This document shows, one piece after another, positions 28,335 to 37,655 of a stretch of 64,000 nucleotides of DNA. The stretch comes from Streptomyces sp. NBC_00654. GTDB taxonomy: Bacteria; Actinomycetota; Actinomycetes; Streptomycetales; Streptomycetaceae. Every line of letters begins with the position of its first letter. Within the stretch, counting starts at the first letter, position 1. Both the position numbers and the translations under genes were made by a program. The notes beneath the pieces are model-generated. The model saw nothing but the letters and a program-made list of their open reading frames with translations, was not told where the DNA came from and ran no database searches. The stretch spans positions 1 to 64,000 of the forward strand of contig NZ_JAPEOB010000002.1 of the NCBI RefSeq assembly GCF_026341775.1. Reading direction: 5' to 3'.

Positions 28335-30032
28335 TCAGCCCCTCCTCGACGGTACGGAAGGTGACCACGGGGCTGTCGGCCGGGTTGCGGGCACAGTGTC
28401 CTTCGTCGCCAGCGTGTCGCCGGACCAGCAGAGCCGGTAGAGGTCGACCTCCGTCAACAGGTCGCGGCCGGATCGGTAGAACTCGCAACGGACGCCGGGT
28501 GGCCGGGGTGCGGAACGGGCGTGGTCGGGCGGGTAGGGGTAGGCGTGGGCCGGCAGCGAGGAAGCGAGTTCGGCGCGGGACCGGCCGGTGGTCAGTTCGT
28601 CGAACCGGGACGGCGGCAGCACGCTGGTTGTCAACTGCCAGGCCAGGTAGACGGCTGAGGGTACGAAGAAGGCGGCTGCGACGGCAGGAGCCGCGAAGGC
28701 GGCGGCGGAGCGGCGACGGGCGGCGTTCCGTACGGAAGCGAGCCGCTTGACGGATTCCGGTACGACGGCATGCGGGGCCGGGCGAGCGGATCCTGCGTGC
28801 GGCCCGCGGGGTGCGGGCGCCGTCTCCGGTTGCGGCGTCGGCGTTCCCGGGCGGGCCGCGACCTGGTGCGGGAGGACGGCGGTGACGCGGAATCCACCCT
28901 GGTACGGGCCGGTCCACAGGGAGCCGCCGAGTACCGTCACCCGCTCCCTGAGCCCCGTCAGGCCCCGGCCACCGGCGCCGGTCATCGGGCCTTCGGCCGC
29001 GAACGCCGGCCGGTCGGCCGGCGGAGCGGCGTTCACGACGTTCACGCGGGTACGGTCGGCCTCGTGCGAGATCCGCACCCGGATCTCGCCGTCCGGCGCG
29101 TGCTTCACCGCGTTGGTGAGTGCCTCCTGCACCGCCCGGTAGATACCCCCTTGGACCAGGGCGGACAGCATGGGCATCGCTCCGTGCTGCTCCCAGCGCA
29201 CCGGCACTCCGGAGGCGGCCGCCCGCCCGAGGAGGTCCTCGACGGTGTCGGTGACGGGCAGGCCCCTTCCGGGCTCCGTTCCGGCCGGGTCGTGCAGAAC
29301 CGCGACAGTCTCGCGCAGTTGCTCCACGGCGTCCGCGATGGTCCCGCGCAGCTCGGCGAGGTCGGTGCGGTCGCGGTCGGTGAGGTCGGGAGAGAGTTCC
29401 AGGGCGCCCGCGCGCAGGGCGACCAGACTCAGCACATGCCCGAGAGAGTCGTGCATGTCGGCCGCGATGTCCGCGCGTTCGGTCAGCCGCGCCCGCTCCG
29501 CGACCAGGTGCTGGCGCTCCTCCAGGCTCCGGGCCAGCCGCCAGCCCTCCCGTACGAGTTCGCGTCGGCCGCGCCAGTGCCGTCCGGCCAGCCACGGCAG
29601 CAGGAGAGCGGCGGGCAGCACGGTCAGCGCGTAGAACCACCACACGGCCTGCGTCCGCAGCACCGCGCACGTCGCGAGATCGGCGGCGAGGCAGCCGGCC
29701 AGCACCAGGAGCGGGCGCCGAGCCGCGGTGACCCGGGCCCCCAGCAGACAGCTCAGGGCGGCCAGCGAGAGGACATGGGCGTTGGCGGGGGTCGCGGGGT
29801 CGGCCATGCCCAGCGCGCACAGTCCGTTGACCAGGACGACCGCTGTGCCCGGCCGGCGGCGGGACAGCGGGACGGCCACCGCCAGTACGGCCAAGGGGAG
29901 GAGCAGGTCCTGGACCGGCGAGGCTGCCACGCCCGCGTCCCTGAACCCGTAGCCGGTGGCAGCGGCGAGCACGCTCCACAGGGCCACGTCACCGCACACG
30001 AGTCCGGCCGGGGGCATGTGTATGTACGGCAT
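28335..30032 (-). CDS. Sensor histidine kinase (NarL-type, HisKA_3) with C-terminal membrane-anchored domain
   Basis: 565 residues from ATG 30032. Five or so N-terminal membrane helices (residues 1-150), a coiled linker (GWRLARSLEERQHLVAERAR), dimerisation and phosphoacceptor motif DIAADMHDSLGHVLSLVALR with His 194, then HATPase motifs GIYRAVQEALTNAVKHAPDG and GAGGRGLTGLRERVTVLGGS. Unusually, about 180 further residues follow: a Pro-rich linker, one membrane helix (AAFAAPAVAAAFFVPSAVYL) and a domain ending near CEFYRSGRDLLTEVDLYRLC. It probably phosphorylates the response regulator at 32204. It lies downstream of the ABC genes on the same strand, as in stress-sensing kinase/exporter modules. 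Confidence 0.85.
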   Translation of the reverse strand: MPYIHMPPAGLVCGDVALWSVLAAATGYGFRDAGVAASPVQDLLLPLAVLAVAVPLSRRRPGTAVVLVNGLCALGMADPATPANAHVLSLAALSCLLGARVTAARRPLLVLAGCLAADLATCAVLRTQAVWWFYALTVLPAALLLPWLAGRHWRGRRELVREGWRLARSLEERQHLVAERARLTERADIAADMHDSLGHVLSLVALRAGALELSPDLTDRDRTDLAELRGTIADAVEQLRETVAVLHDPAGTEPGRGLPVTDTVEDLLGRAAASGVPVRWEQHGAMPMLSALVQGGIYRAVQEALTNAVKHAPDGEIRVRISHEADRTRVNVVNAAPPADRPAFAAEGPMTGAGGRGLTGLRERVTVLGGSLWTGPYQGGFRVTAVLPHQVAARPGTPTPQPETAPAPRGPHAGSARPAPHAVVPESVKRLASVRNAARRRSAAAFAAPAVAAAFFVPSAVYLAWQLTTSVLPPSRFDELTTGRSRAELASSLPAHAYPYPPDHARSAPRPPGVRCEFYRSGRDLLTEVDLYRLCWSGDTLATKDTVPATRPTAPWSPSVPSRRG

Positions 30033-30154
30033 GGTGCGTCGACCGTCCTTCTGGTGGATGTCCTCACCTTCCCGGGTCGATTCTGCGGGACGGGCCGGAC
30101 GCGCGGTGCGAGAGTAGGCCCGGCGAGGGCTTCGGTCCGCCACCGGCGTCGGAG

Positions 30155-30973
30155 TCAGGCGTCCCGTCGACGCAGCACGTACAGACCGGTCAGGTGCGCG
30201 GTCGCGGCCCACGCCGCCACGATCAGAACCGCCGTCACCGGCGGGTACGGCGCCTCGGCCCCGAGGCGCATGAATCGGTCCCCGGCGCCGTACGGCAGAA
30301 GGTCGTTGATGTCTGCGAGCGTCGGGCCTCCCAGTCCCAGGAGGATGCTCGGCAGTGCCCACAGGAGTGTGACGAGGATCGAGAGGGCGCCTGCAGGATG
30401 GCGCGTGGCGGACGCCACTCCGACGGCGAGCACGGCGACCAGCGCCTGGTAGAGACCGATCGCGAGGACCTGCAGGAGGCTCGGGCCGGCCGCGAAGGAG
30501 GCCCGTCCGTCGAACCCCGCCCAGGCCACCGCCGTACCCAGGATGACGAACGTGGTGCCGGCGACGAACGCGACCACGGCCACCACCAGGGCCTTCGCGC
30601 CCTGGACCAGATGCCGGCGGGGCACCGACAGCAGGGAGGCCCGCACGCTGCCCGTCGAGTACTCGGAGGTGACCGCGACCGTGGCCAGGACGACGACGGT
30701 GAACTGGACGAGGACGGCGGAGGAGGCTGCCGCGTTCCCGACAGGCTGGACGGGATGCTCGTTGATGCGGGCGATCGAGGCGTAGTAGTAGGTGAAGACA
30801 CCGGTGATCGCGAGGCCCGCCAGAAGACAGAGATAGGGACCTCGGACGGACGACAGTTTGGTCCACTCGGCGGCGACGGCGCCGGCGAAGCCTCCGGGCG
30901 CGCCCCGGCCAGGAGTGTCAGGGACGGGCCGCGGCGGGTCCGTGCGCCTGACGGGCGTCGTGGGGAGGGTCAC
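30155..30973 (-). CDS. ABC-2 type exporter permease
   Basis: 272 residues; start overlaps the end of the ATPase gene (ATGA at 30970-30973). A soluble Pro/Arg-rich head, then six membrane segments: GPYLCLLAGLAITGVFTYYY, VLVQFTVVVLATVAVTSEYS, KALVVAVVAFVAGTTFVILG, LLQVLAIGLYQALVAVLAVG, SILVTLLWALPSILLGLGGP and TAVLIVAAWAATAHLTGLYV. The TSEYSTGSVRASLL motif is typical of the ABC-2/NatB-like permeases of Streptomyces. Forms a membrane exporter with the ATPase next door. Probable substrates are drugs or peptides; not decidable here. Confidence 0.85.
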   Translation of the reverse strand: MTLPTTPVRRTDPPRPVPDTPGRGAPGGFAGAVAAEWTKLSSVRGPYLCLLAGLAITGVFTYYYASIARINEHPVQPVGNAAASSAVLVQFTVVVLATVAVTSEYSTGSVRASLLSVPRRHLVQGAKALVVAVVAFVAGTTFVILGTAVAWAGFDGRASFAAGPSLLQVLAIGLYQALVAVLAVGVASATRHPAGALSILVTLLWALPSILLGLGGPTLADINDLLPYGAGDRFMRLGAEAPYPPVTAVLIVAAWAATAHLTGLYVLRRRDA

Positions 30974-31941
30974 GGTCGTTCTCCTTCGTTCGGCGCCGCG
31001 GACGCGGCGGTCGTGTCCGCGGCGCTGCCGCCCGTCGTGTACTCGACGCTGCGTGCGGTCAGGTCCATGTACGCCTGCTCCAGCGAGACCCTGACGTCGC
31101 TCAGCTGGTGCAACCGGACTCGGCAGTGGTGGGCGAGGTCGCCGATCTCGGCGGCGGTACGGCCCTCGACGGCGAGTTCGCCGGACTCGGACGTCTCGGC
31201 GGTCACCCCGTCAGAGGTCATGAGGCGGCGGACCAGCGTCGCCCTTTCCTCGGGGTCGGGCACCACGGCGCGCGCCGACGCGGGAGAGGCGGCAGCCAGG
31301 AACTCGGTCATGGAGGTATCGCTCAGCAGCCGCCCGCGTCCGATGACAACGAGGTGGTCGGCCGTCAGCTGCATCTCGCTCATCAGATGGCTGGAGAGGA
31401 ACACGGTGCGTCCTTCCGCCGCCTGGTCACGGACGAGCCGGCGAATCCACCGCACGCCGTCCGGGTCGAGGCCGTTGACCGGCTCGTCCAGAACGAGCAC
31501 CGGCGGATCACCGAGCAGCGCGCCCGCCACCCCGAGCCGCCCGCTCATGCCGAGCGAATACGTGCCCGCCGGCCGACGGGCCGCCTTGGTCAGGCCCACC
31601 CGTTCCAGCACCTCGTCCACGCGGCGCAGCGGGATGCCGTTCGACCGGGCCTGGGCGACCAGGTGCGTGCGGCCGGAACGGGCCGGGTGGACGGCCCGGG
31701 CATCCAGCATCGCGCCGACCGCGCACAGTGGCCTGCGCAGGTCCGCGTAGGGCCGGCCGGCGATCAGGGCCTGCCCGCGGGTGGGATGGTCCAGGCCCAG
31801 GATCATGCGCATCGTGGTGGACTTCCCGGCCCCGTTGGGGCCGAGGAAGCCGGTCACGCGGCCGGCCCGGACATCGAATGTCAGCTCGTCCACGGCGAGG
31901 GTGCCGCCGTAGCGTTTGGTCAGTCCTCGGAGAGTGATCAC
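30970..31941 (-). CDS. ABC exporter ATP-binding protein
   Basis: 323 residues from ATG 31941. Walker A GPNGAGKSTTMRMILGLDHP, Q-loop area, signature YSLGMSGRLGVAGALL, Walker B PVLVLDEPVNGLDPDGVRWI and H-loop FLSSHLMSEMQ: all in order and intact, of the DRI/NatA-type ATPases paired with ABC-2 permeases. The C-terminal 90 residues match the regulatory tail of this type. First gene of an operon ATPase-permease-kinase, divergent from the response regulator. A 262-bp intergenic region presumably holds both promoters. Confidence 0.92.
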   Translation of the reverse strand: MITLRGLTKRYGGTLAVDELTFDVRAGRVTGFLGPNGAGKSTTMRMILGLDHPTRGQALIAGRPYADLRRPLCAVGAMLDARAVHPARSGRTHLVAQARSNGIPLRRVDEVLERVGLTKAARRPAGTYSLGMSGRLGVAGALLGDPPVLVLDEPVNGLDPDGVRWIRRLVRDQAAEGRTVFLSSHLMSEMQLTADHLVVIGRGRLLSDTSMTEFLAAASPASARAVVPDPEERATLVRRLMTSDGVTAETSESGELAVEGRTAAEIGDLAHHCRVRLHQLSDVRVSLEQAYMDLTARSVEYTTGGSAADTTAASAAPNEGERP

Positions 31942-32203
31942 GGAATTCCTTCGTGTCGGTCACGGCGGAGTACAGCTCGCGAAAGGTGACGGCGGCGGTG
32001 ACGGGGGCGCGCATCGACGTGCGGTCGGCCCGGATCGACTGCTTCGTTTCCCGTACGGAAGCGACGCTAGGAGTCCGCAGTACTCACTCCCATCGGTCGA
32101 ACGGCAGCGGCGTCCTGCCTTTCGTCAGGGGTGCCCTCCGCCCCCGGGCGGATCTGCGGCACTCGACGTCCGCACGGCGGCGCACCGGCCGTAGGCTCGC
32201 CGC

Positions 32204-32884
32204 GTGGAAGAGACGACACCCAGCAGCCGCCAGGTCCGTGTCCTGGTGGCCGACGACGAGGCGATGGTCCGAGCCGGAGTGCTGGCCGTCCTGGCCAGGG
32301 ACCCGCACGTCGAAGTGGTGGCCGAGGCGAGCAACGGGCACGAGGCCATCGCGCTCACCCGCCAGCACCGGCCGGACGTGGTCCTGTTGGACATCCAGAT
32401 GCCCGGCATGGACGGGCTGGCGGCGGTCGCGCGGCTCCACCAGGAGTCGGCCACGGTGGGCGTGATCATGCTGACCACCTTCGGCCAGGACGAGTACATC
32501 ACCCGCGCCCTGGAGGAGGGCGCCGACGGCTTCCTGCTGAAGGCCGACGACCCGAGGGAACTGCTCAACGGTGTACGGGCGGTGGGCGCCGGGGGCGCCT
32601 ACCTGTCCCCCAGAGTCGCCGGCCGCGTCATCACCGGGATGCGCGCCCACCGGGCGGCACACCCCCGCCGCCCGTTGGAGCGGCTCACGGAACGGGAGCG
32701 CCAGGTACTGGCCGGACTCGGGGCCGGACAGTCCAACGCGGAGATCGCGAGCAGTCTGCATCTGGTCGAAGGCACGGTGAAGGCCCACGTCAGCGCGGTG
32801 CTCTCGAAACTGGGCGCCCGCAACCGAGTGGAGGCGGCCATCGTCGCGTACGAGGCCGGCCTGGCGCCGTCACGCCGCGCCTGA
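32204..32884 (+). CDS. NarL/LuxR-family response regulator
   Basis: 226 residues from GTG 32204. Receiver domain (residues 11-130): acidic pocket VADDEA, phosphorylation site D63 in VLLDIQMPG, conserved T in MLTTFG, K in LLKADD. C-terminal LuxR helix-turn-helix (about 160-215): LTERERQVLAGLGAGQSNAE, IASSLHLVEGTVKAHVSAVL. Likely phosphorylated by the kinase at 28335 and binding DNA in the divergent promoter region to control the exporter. No target site could be read. The stretch 32885-33290 has no gene; an inverted repeat at 33048-33080 may end the transcript. Confidence 0.92.
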   Translation: MEETTPSSRQVRVLVADDEAMVRAGVLAVLARDPHVEVVAEASNGHEAIALTRQHRPDVVLLDIQMPGMDGLAAVARLHQESATVGVIMLTTFGQDEYITRALEEGADGFLLKADDPRELLNGVRAVGAGGAYLSPRVAGRVITGMRAHRAAHPRRPLERLTERERQVLAGLGAGQSNAEIASSLHLVEGTVKAHVSAVLSKLGARNRVEAAIVAYEAGLAPSRRA

Positions 32885-33360
32885 CCCGGTGTCAGCGTGC
32901 CCACTGCCGATCCGTCTGAGATGTTCAGTGCTTCCTGCGACCGCTCTGACCGGACTGACGACGGAACAGGTTGAGCTGAGAACGGCGCGGGAGACAGCGA
33001 CGCAGAAACGGACCCCGTGATCACCACGTCACGCTGTTCCCTCGACCGCTCCCGCGGTATGGGGAGAGGGCCGCGGGAGCCATCGGATGGACGCGGCGTT
33101 CTCCGCCTGGGTGCCGAGGCGGCGGGCCCGGGGGGATGCCGAGCGTGGTCCTTTGCAAGACCTGCGAGAGGGACACGAGGCGTCACTGTGCGCGCAGGCG
33201 AGGGGGTGGGTCACTGGTCGCCGTATTCCATGACCTTCCAGCCCGCAGGCCTGTCGGCAACGGGTGAAATGGATACCACGGACGGCGGATGAAAAGTGAG
33301 CCACTCTGCGATCTCTTGATCATTCTGGCTTCAGGGTCTCTGGAGCGGGAGGAAGAGAGG

Positions 33361-34659
33361 GTGATCCTTGTGGAGGACTGGGCTGAGATCCGCCGGTTGC
33401 ACCGGGCTCAAGGACTGTCCGCGCGGGCTGTTGCCCGACAGCTGGGGATTTCACGGAACACGGTGCTACGGGCTCTTGCTTCGGACCGGCCCCCGCAGTA
33501 CCGGCGGGCGGCGAAGGGGTCTGCGGTGGACGCGGTGGAACCTGCGGTCCGGGAGCTGCTGCGGCAGACCCCGACCATGCCCGTGACTGTGATCGCGGAG
33601 CGAATCGGCTGGGAACGCGGGCTGACGATCCTGCGGGACCGGGTGCGTGAGCTGCGGCCGGTGTATCTGCCGGTGGATCCGGTATCGCGGACGGTCTATC
33701 AGCCCGGTGAGCTCGCGCAGTGCGACTTGTGGTTTCCGCCGGTGGATATCCCCCTCGGCTACGGCCAGAGTGGACGCCCGCCGGTCCTGGTCATCGTCTC
33801 GGGCTACTCACGGATGATCACCGCCCGGATGCTGCCCTCCCGGCAGACCGGCGACCTGATCGACGGTCACTGGCGGCTGCTGGCCGACGGCTGGCAAGCA
33901 GTCCCCAGGACGCTTGTCTGGGACAATGAGGCAGGCATCGGCAGAGGAAAGCTGACTTCCGAGTTCGCGGCGTTCGCGGGGCTGCTCGCGGTGAAGGTCC
34001 ACTTGTGCCGGCCCCGTGACCCGGAGGCCAAGGGCCTGGTGGAACGCGCGAATGGTTACCTGGAGACGAGTTTCCTGCCCGGGCGGACGTTCAGTGGCCC
34101 CGACGATTTCAACACCCAGCTCACCGGCTGGCTGCAGATCGCCAACCGCAGGACCCATCGTGCAATCGCCGCTCGGCCGACGGACCGCTGGGAGTCCGAC
34201 CGGGCCCAGATGCTCCCGGTCCCGCCGGTCGCCCCGCCCCACTGGTGGCGCTTTCAGACCCGCATCGGCCGTGACCACTACATCCGGGTCGATACCTGCG
34301 ACTATTCCGTCCACCCCCGGGCGATCGGTCACCGCGTCCTGGTCCGTGCGGACAACGAGGACATCACGGTCACCCTCACCGATACCCCCAGCGCCGGTGC
34401 CGGGACGGAGACGGTGGCGCGGCACCCGCGCTGCTGGGCCCGCCACCAGACGCTCACCGACCCCGAGCACGCCGAGGCGGCCCGCCTCCTGCGCGGAGAG
34501 GTCTGGCATCAGCAGGCCGCCCGAGCGGCCACCGCCCATACTGCCGCCCTGGCACCGAACAACCTCGGCGTCGAAGTCGAACAGCGCGAACTGGACACCT
34601 ACGACCGGATGTTCACCCTCATTGAGGGCGGCGGCGGGAAAGAGGAGGCGGACACCTGA
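33361..34659 (+). CDS. istA: IS21-family transposase IstA
   Basis: 432 residues from GTG 33361 with a good ribosome-binding site (GGGAGGAAGAGAG). N-terminal HTH (SARAVARQLGISRNTVLRAL), then the rve catalytic core: first Asp in GELAQCDLWFPPVDI, second in RTLVWDNEAGIGRG, Glu in AKGLVERANGYLETSF; the C-terminal Mu-type beta-barrel region follows (RDHYIRVDTCDYSVHPRAIG). All catalytic residues are present. It carries out cut-and-paste transposition with the help of IstB. Its stop overlaps the istB start (TGATG). Confidence 0.92.
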   Translation: MILVEDWAEIRRLHRAQGLSARAVARQLGISRNTVLRALASDRPPQYRRAAKGSAVDAVEPAVRELLRQTPTMPVTVIAERIGWERGLTILRDRVRELRPVYLPVDPVSRTVYQPGELAQCDLWFPPVDIPLGYGQSGRPPVLVIVSGYSRMITARMLPSRQTGDLIDGHWRLLADGWQAVPRTLVWDNEAGIGRGKLTSEFAAFAGLLAVKVHLCRPRDPEAKGLVERANGYLETSFLPGRTFSGPDDFNTQLTGWLQIANRRTHRAIAARPTDRWESDRAQMLPVPPVAPPHWWRFQTRIGRDHYIRVDTCDYSVHPRAIGHRVLVRADNEDITVTLTDTPSAGAGTETVARHPRCWARHQTLTDPEHAEAARLLRGEVWHQQAARAATAHTAALAPNNLGVEVEQRELDTYDRMFTLIEGGGGKEEADT

Positions 34660-35240
34660 TGCCCCGCACCCCAGCGGCCGGCTCCCGGCCAGGCCCGGCG
34701 AAAACCGCGGACAAAACAGCGCCCACCGGCCATCAGACTGCCTCGGACCTGGCATTTCTCGCCCGCGCGATGAAGGCACCCACCCTGCTGGACGCCGCCG
34801 AACGTCTGGCCGAACGCGCCCGCGCCGAGTCCTGGACCCACACCGAATACCTGGTCGCCTGCCTGCAACGCGAGGTGTCCGCCCGCGACAGCCACGGCGG
34901 CGAGGGCCGCACCCGGGCTGCCCACTTCCCCGCGATCAAGACCATCGAGGAACTCGATGTCGCCCATCTGCGCGGTCTGACGCGACAACAGCTCGCGCAT
35001 CTGGGCACACTGGACTTCATAACGGGCAAAGAGAATGTGGTCTTCCTCGGCCCGCCCGGAACCGGCAAGACCCACATCGCCACCGGCCTCGCCGTCCGCG
35101 CCTGCCAGAGCGGACACCGCGTGGCCTTCGCCACCGCTTCCCAATGGGTGGACCGCCTCGCCGCAGCCCGCCGCTCCGGGCAACTCCAGGAAGAACTGGT
35201 CAAACTCGGCCGCGTCCCCACCCCCACCGACAACGACTGA
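34659..35240 (+). pseudogene. istB: IS21 helper ATPase IstB, C-terminally deleted
   Basis: 193 residues from ATG 34659. N-terminal domain (ASDLAFLARAMKAPTLLDAA) and the AAA+ Walker A FLGPPGTGKTHIATGLAV followed by FATASQWVDRLAAARR. It ends soon after with EELVKLGRVPTPTDND. Normal IstB proteins are about 250-270 residues and continue directly with the Walker B (LLIVDEVGY) and sensor motifs, which are missing. The deletion removed the ATPase second half, so the element is probably immobile without help. Confidence 0.85.
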
Positions 35241-35635
35241 CAACCAACCAAGACCGCAAAACGGCCCACAATTCAACCGCCCAAACTGGCCTCAAATTCG
35301 GCCGTTGCCGACAAGGCACCTCCCGGACTTCGAATCCCGGGGCCAGAACCTGGTGCGCGTAGACACCAGTGTTGCTCTCCAGGTACTGCCGGCCAGTGCC
35401 AATGCTCGGGTACTTCGTTTGTCCCAGAGGACCACCGGCTCCAGCAGGCAGTCATCGGGGCAGGATGGTGCAGCGTCCAAACGAGTCCGCCACCCCACGA
35501 TGGGACCCGACGCATGAACGGCGAGCCCCCGTGCACAGGGCTGTGAAACCTCACCTGAGCCCCGTGGGTGAGGCATCACGTGCTCGGGGCGTGGCGTCTG
35601 GCGGTGGGAGTTCCCTGGGCCCGCCCGTCCCGGTT

Positions 35636-35830
35636 CAGCGCCGGATACGAACGGTCACCCGGATCGTGCCGGTCGTGCTCACTCCGCCCCCGATGGCACC
35701 GGCCAGGGCGGCGGCGGTGTCGTGACCGGTCAGGGCGAGGACGACCACGGCGACGATGGAGGCGAGCCCCGTCACGGTCGTCAGCCAACCGAGGAGCTCG
35801 CCGGCCCCGGTCGGGAAAGCTGTCCCTGGG
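35636..35830 (-). CDS. Possible small membrane protein (start unclear)
   Basis: The minus-strand frame contains GAGELLGWLTTVTGLASIVA, VVVLALTGHDTAAALAGAIG, GGVSTTGTIRVTVRIRR, stop: one hydrophobic helix with a basic C-terminus, as in small actinobacterial membrane proteins. No convincing start codon or ribosome-binding site in frame, so it may be a remnant. Confidence 0.3.
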
Positions 35831-36129
35831 ACGGGCCTTCCAGGCAGAGTCGAACTTCGCGGCTGCCAGTGCCGCCGCAGGCGTCACAGGCGTCAATCCG
35901 GAGCAGCTCAAGCCAGTCTCCGTTGCCGACCGGGTCATCGCTTGTCTTGAGATAGGCGTAGAGGGTCGACCCGCTTCCCTTCTTCAAAGGAAAGTTGGGC
36001 CTTCATGCTGGCGAGGGCAGGGCTTCTCCCGCGAAGAGGTGGAAGCTGGGCCCGATGTGGGTCCGGTATGCAGGGGCCCGCCTCGAAGAGTCCAGTCCTG
36101 GCGGCGGGCCCCGGACCCAAGGGGCCACC

Positions 36130-36363
36130 TTGAACCTATCCCCCGTCGGCGACGACATCACCGCGGCGACCGCCGATCCCAGCACTGTGCCCATGCCTGC
36201 CGTAACGTTCGACTTGCTCACCGGCTTCGTCTTCGTGGCAGCGCTGGTCGAACTGACCGAGCAAGAGACGAACCCGGAGCAGCACGAGCAGCTCGCCACA
36301 CTCGGCATCGACCGGGCCACAGCAACCCAACTCCGGTCCCCGGGGCAGGTCCGGTGCCAGTGA
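36130..36363 (+). CDS. Possible small acidic protein
   Basis: 77 residues from TTG 36130: NLSPVGDDITAATADPSTVP, AVTFDLLTGFVFVAALVELT, EQETNPEQHEQLATLGIDRA. Acidic composition in a GC-rich frame argues for coding, but a clear ribosome-binding site is absent and no family is recognised. The rest of 35241-36555 holds nothing I can support. Confidence 0.25.
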   Translation: MNLSPVGDDITAATADPSTVPMPAVTFDLLTGFVFVAALVELTEQETNPEQHEQLATLGIDRATATQLRSPGQVRCQ

Positions 36364-36559
36364 CGGAACGCCAGCGAGTGCCCGGTAGGTGTCGTGCCAC
36401 TGCTTTCGGGCGGCTCTCCTTCCCCATCCGGCCACTGGTGGGCCGTACCCCTGAGCGTTTCCGTGACAGCAGGCACCTCCGAGGACCACAACCAGGACGT
36501 GGACGATGTCGGGGCGAAACCGTAGGTGAAGTTTCCCCGAGATCTTGGACACGGTGTCG

Positions 36560-36961
36560 TTATGCCGCGAGGGCCTGGTCTTGCCGGTAGCGCATGCGGG
36601 TTTCGTGGGGCGTGAGGTAGCCCCAGTGGATGTGCTTGCGCGGGCGGCGTCTGTTGTAGAAGGTCTCGATGAAGTCGAAGACGGCCGCACGGGCGGCGGC
36701 CCGACTGGGCCAGAAGCGGGTGCCGATCTCCTTTTTGAGGACGGCCCAGAAGCTTTCCGCGGCGGCGTTGTCAAAGCGGCTTCCGGTCCGGCCCATGCTC
36801 TGTCGGTGACCCAACTCGCGAATTTTGTGCCGGAGTTGACCGGAGGTGTACTCCGATCCGCGACCACTGTGGATCACGCAGCCGGGTTCCAGACCGCCCA
36901 GTGCGTCGGCCATGTCCAGGGCGTCGACGACCAGCTCGGCGCGATGGTGATCGGCCATCGA
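36560..36961 (-). pseudogene. IS3-type transposase OrfB (type B), C-terminal part
   Basis: Minus strand: MADHHRAELVVDALDMADAL, GCVIHSGRGSEYTSGQLRHK (second catalytic position; Ser-Gly-Arg replaces the usual S-D-H), RFDNAAAESFWAVLKKEIGT (Glu), YNRRRPRKHIHWGYLTPHE and stop. The upstream part of the gene lies at 39945-40125; the IS5-like element at 36962-39940 separates them (VIG | Y/S MADHH). Confidence 0.8.
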
Positions 36962-37070
36962 CTAGGACTTGTCCGGGCGATCAAGGTGCTGGCGGTTGAG
37001 GCATGGCGGGATTGCGGACGGGGCCTCGGTTTAAGGACATGACTGGCACACGTGTGCCAGGGTTGCGGGT

Positions 37071-37655
37071 ATGGATTGGCAATCTGGTAGCCCGGAGCTT
37101 TGGGCGTTCCTGAAGTCCCTGCACCCCGGCGACATCCTGTCCGGCACCGTCGCGGTGATCGAAGAATTCGGGGTCTTCGTGGCCTTGGACGACGGGCCTG
37201 GTCATCCCACCCTGCCCGGTGTCGGGTTCCTCGGTATCCCCGAACTGTCCTGGCGGCGCTTCGATGATCCCGCCGATGTTGTTCAGGTAGGGCAGCGTGT
37301 CGCGTGCGAGTTCATGGGGTTCGATACCCACAACGCTGAGGCCAGACTGTCTTTGAAGGCACTGGAGCCCGACCCCCTGGAGGCTTTCGCCGACCGCACA
37401 GTGGTGGGCCAGGAATTCCGCGGGACGGTTGAGAAGGTGCTTCCCATCGGCGTCCTCGTCGGCCTCGGGGATGGGATCTTCGGGCTGGTCTCCTTCAGAG
37501 AGATCGACGACCGCCCTGCGGCGAGTCCGGCAGGGCACTTCGAGGTCGGAGAGGACATTGCCGTCGTCGTCGCAGAGATCGAACTGTCAACCCGCCGGGT
37601 GTTCCTCTCCAGGCCGGAGAGCGGCCAGTACGCAGGTGTCGTGCTGCCTGCGTGA
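37071..37655 (+). CDS. S1 RNA-binding domain protein (IS passenger)
   Basis: 194 residues from ATG 37071. Two S1-like OB-fold repeats: the first at about 18-100 (GDILSGTVAVIEEFGVFVAL; VGQRVACEFMGFDTHNAEAR), the second at about 108-185 (GQEFRGTVEKVLPIGVLVGL; DGIFGLVSFREI; VGEDIAVVVAEIELSTRRVF). S1 repeats bind single-stranded RNA. Proteins of this kind are found alone in Streptomyces genomes; here the gene lies between the left inverted repeat and the transposase of an IS5-like element, in the same orientation. The frame is intact. Whether it helps the element or is a captured host gene is open. Confidence 0.85.
   Translation: MDWQSGSPELWAFLKSLHPGDILSGTVAVIEEFGVFVALDDGPGHPTLPGVGFLGIPELSWRRFDDPADVVQVGQRVACEFMGFDTHNAEARLSLKALEPDPLEAFADRTVVGQEFRGTVEKVLPIGVLVGLGDGIFGLVSFREIDDRPAASPAGHFEVGEDIAVVVAEIELSTRRVFLSRPESGQYAGVVLPA

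Larger units (their letters stand above)
33291..35306 (+). mobile_element. IS21-family element, IstB shortened
   Basis: Left end near TGAAAAGTGAGCCACTC (33291). Right end judged from repeated motifs of related form (TGTGGGCCGTTTT, TTGAGGCCAGTTT on the reverse strand, 35260-35306). It contains istA and a 3'-deleted istB. The end positions are estimates and no target duplication was found. Confidence 0.7.

Noticed and set aside
28165-30866. Long minus-strand open frames (604 and 843 residues) over the kinase region
   Set aside because: One is a +1 shadow of the kinase. The other is the kinase frame extended upstream into the permease gene; only the part from ATG 30032 has coding character.
32885-33290. 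Riboswitch or small RNA between the response regulator and IS21
   Set aside because: Only one inverted repeat (33048-33080) is visible; no known riboswitch core.
35310-35345. tRNA-like T-arm (CTTCGAATCCCGGGG) near 35.3 kb
   Set aside because: The five bases before TTCGAAT do not pair with those after it, and no D or anticodon arm can be placed upstream.
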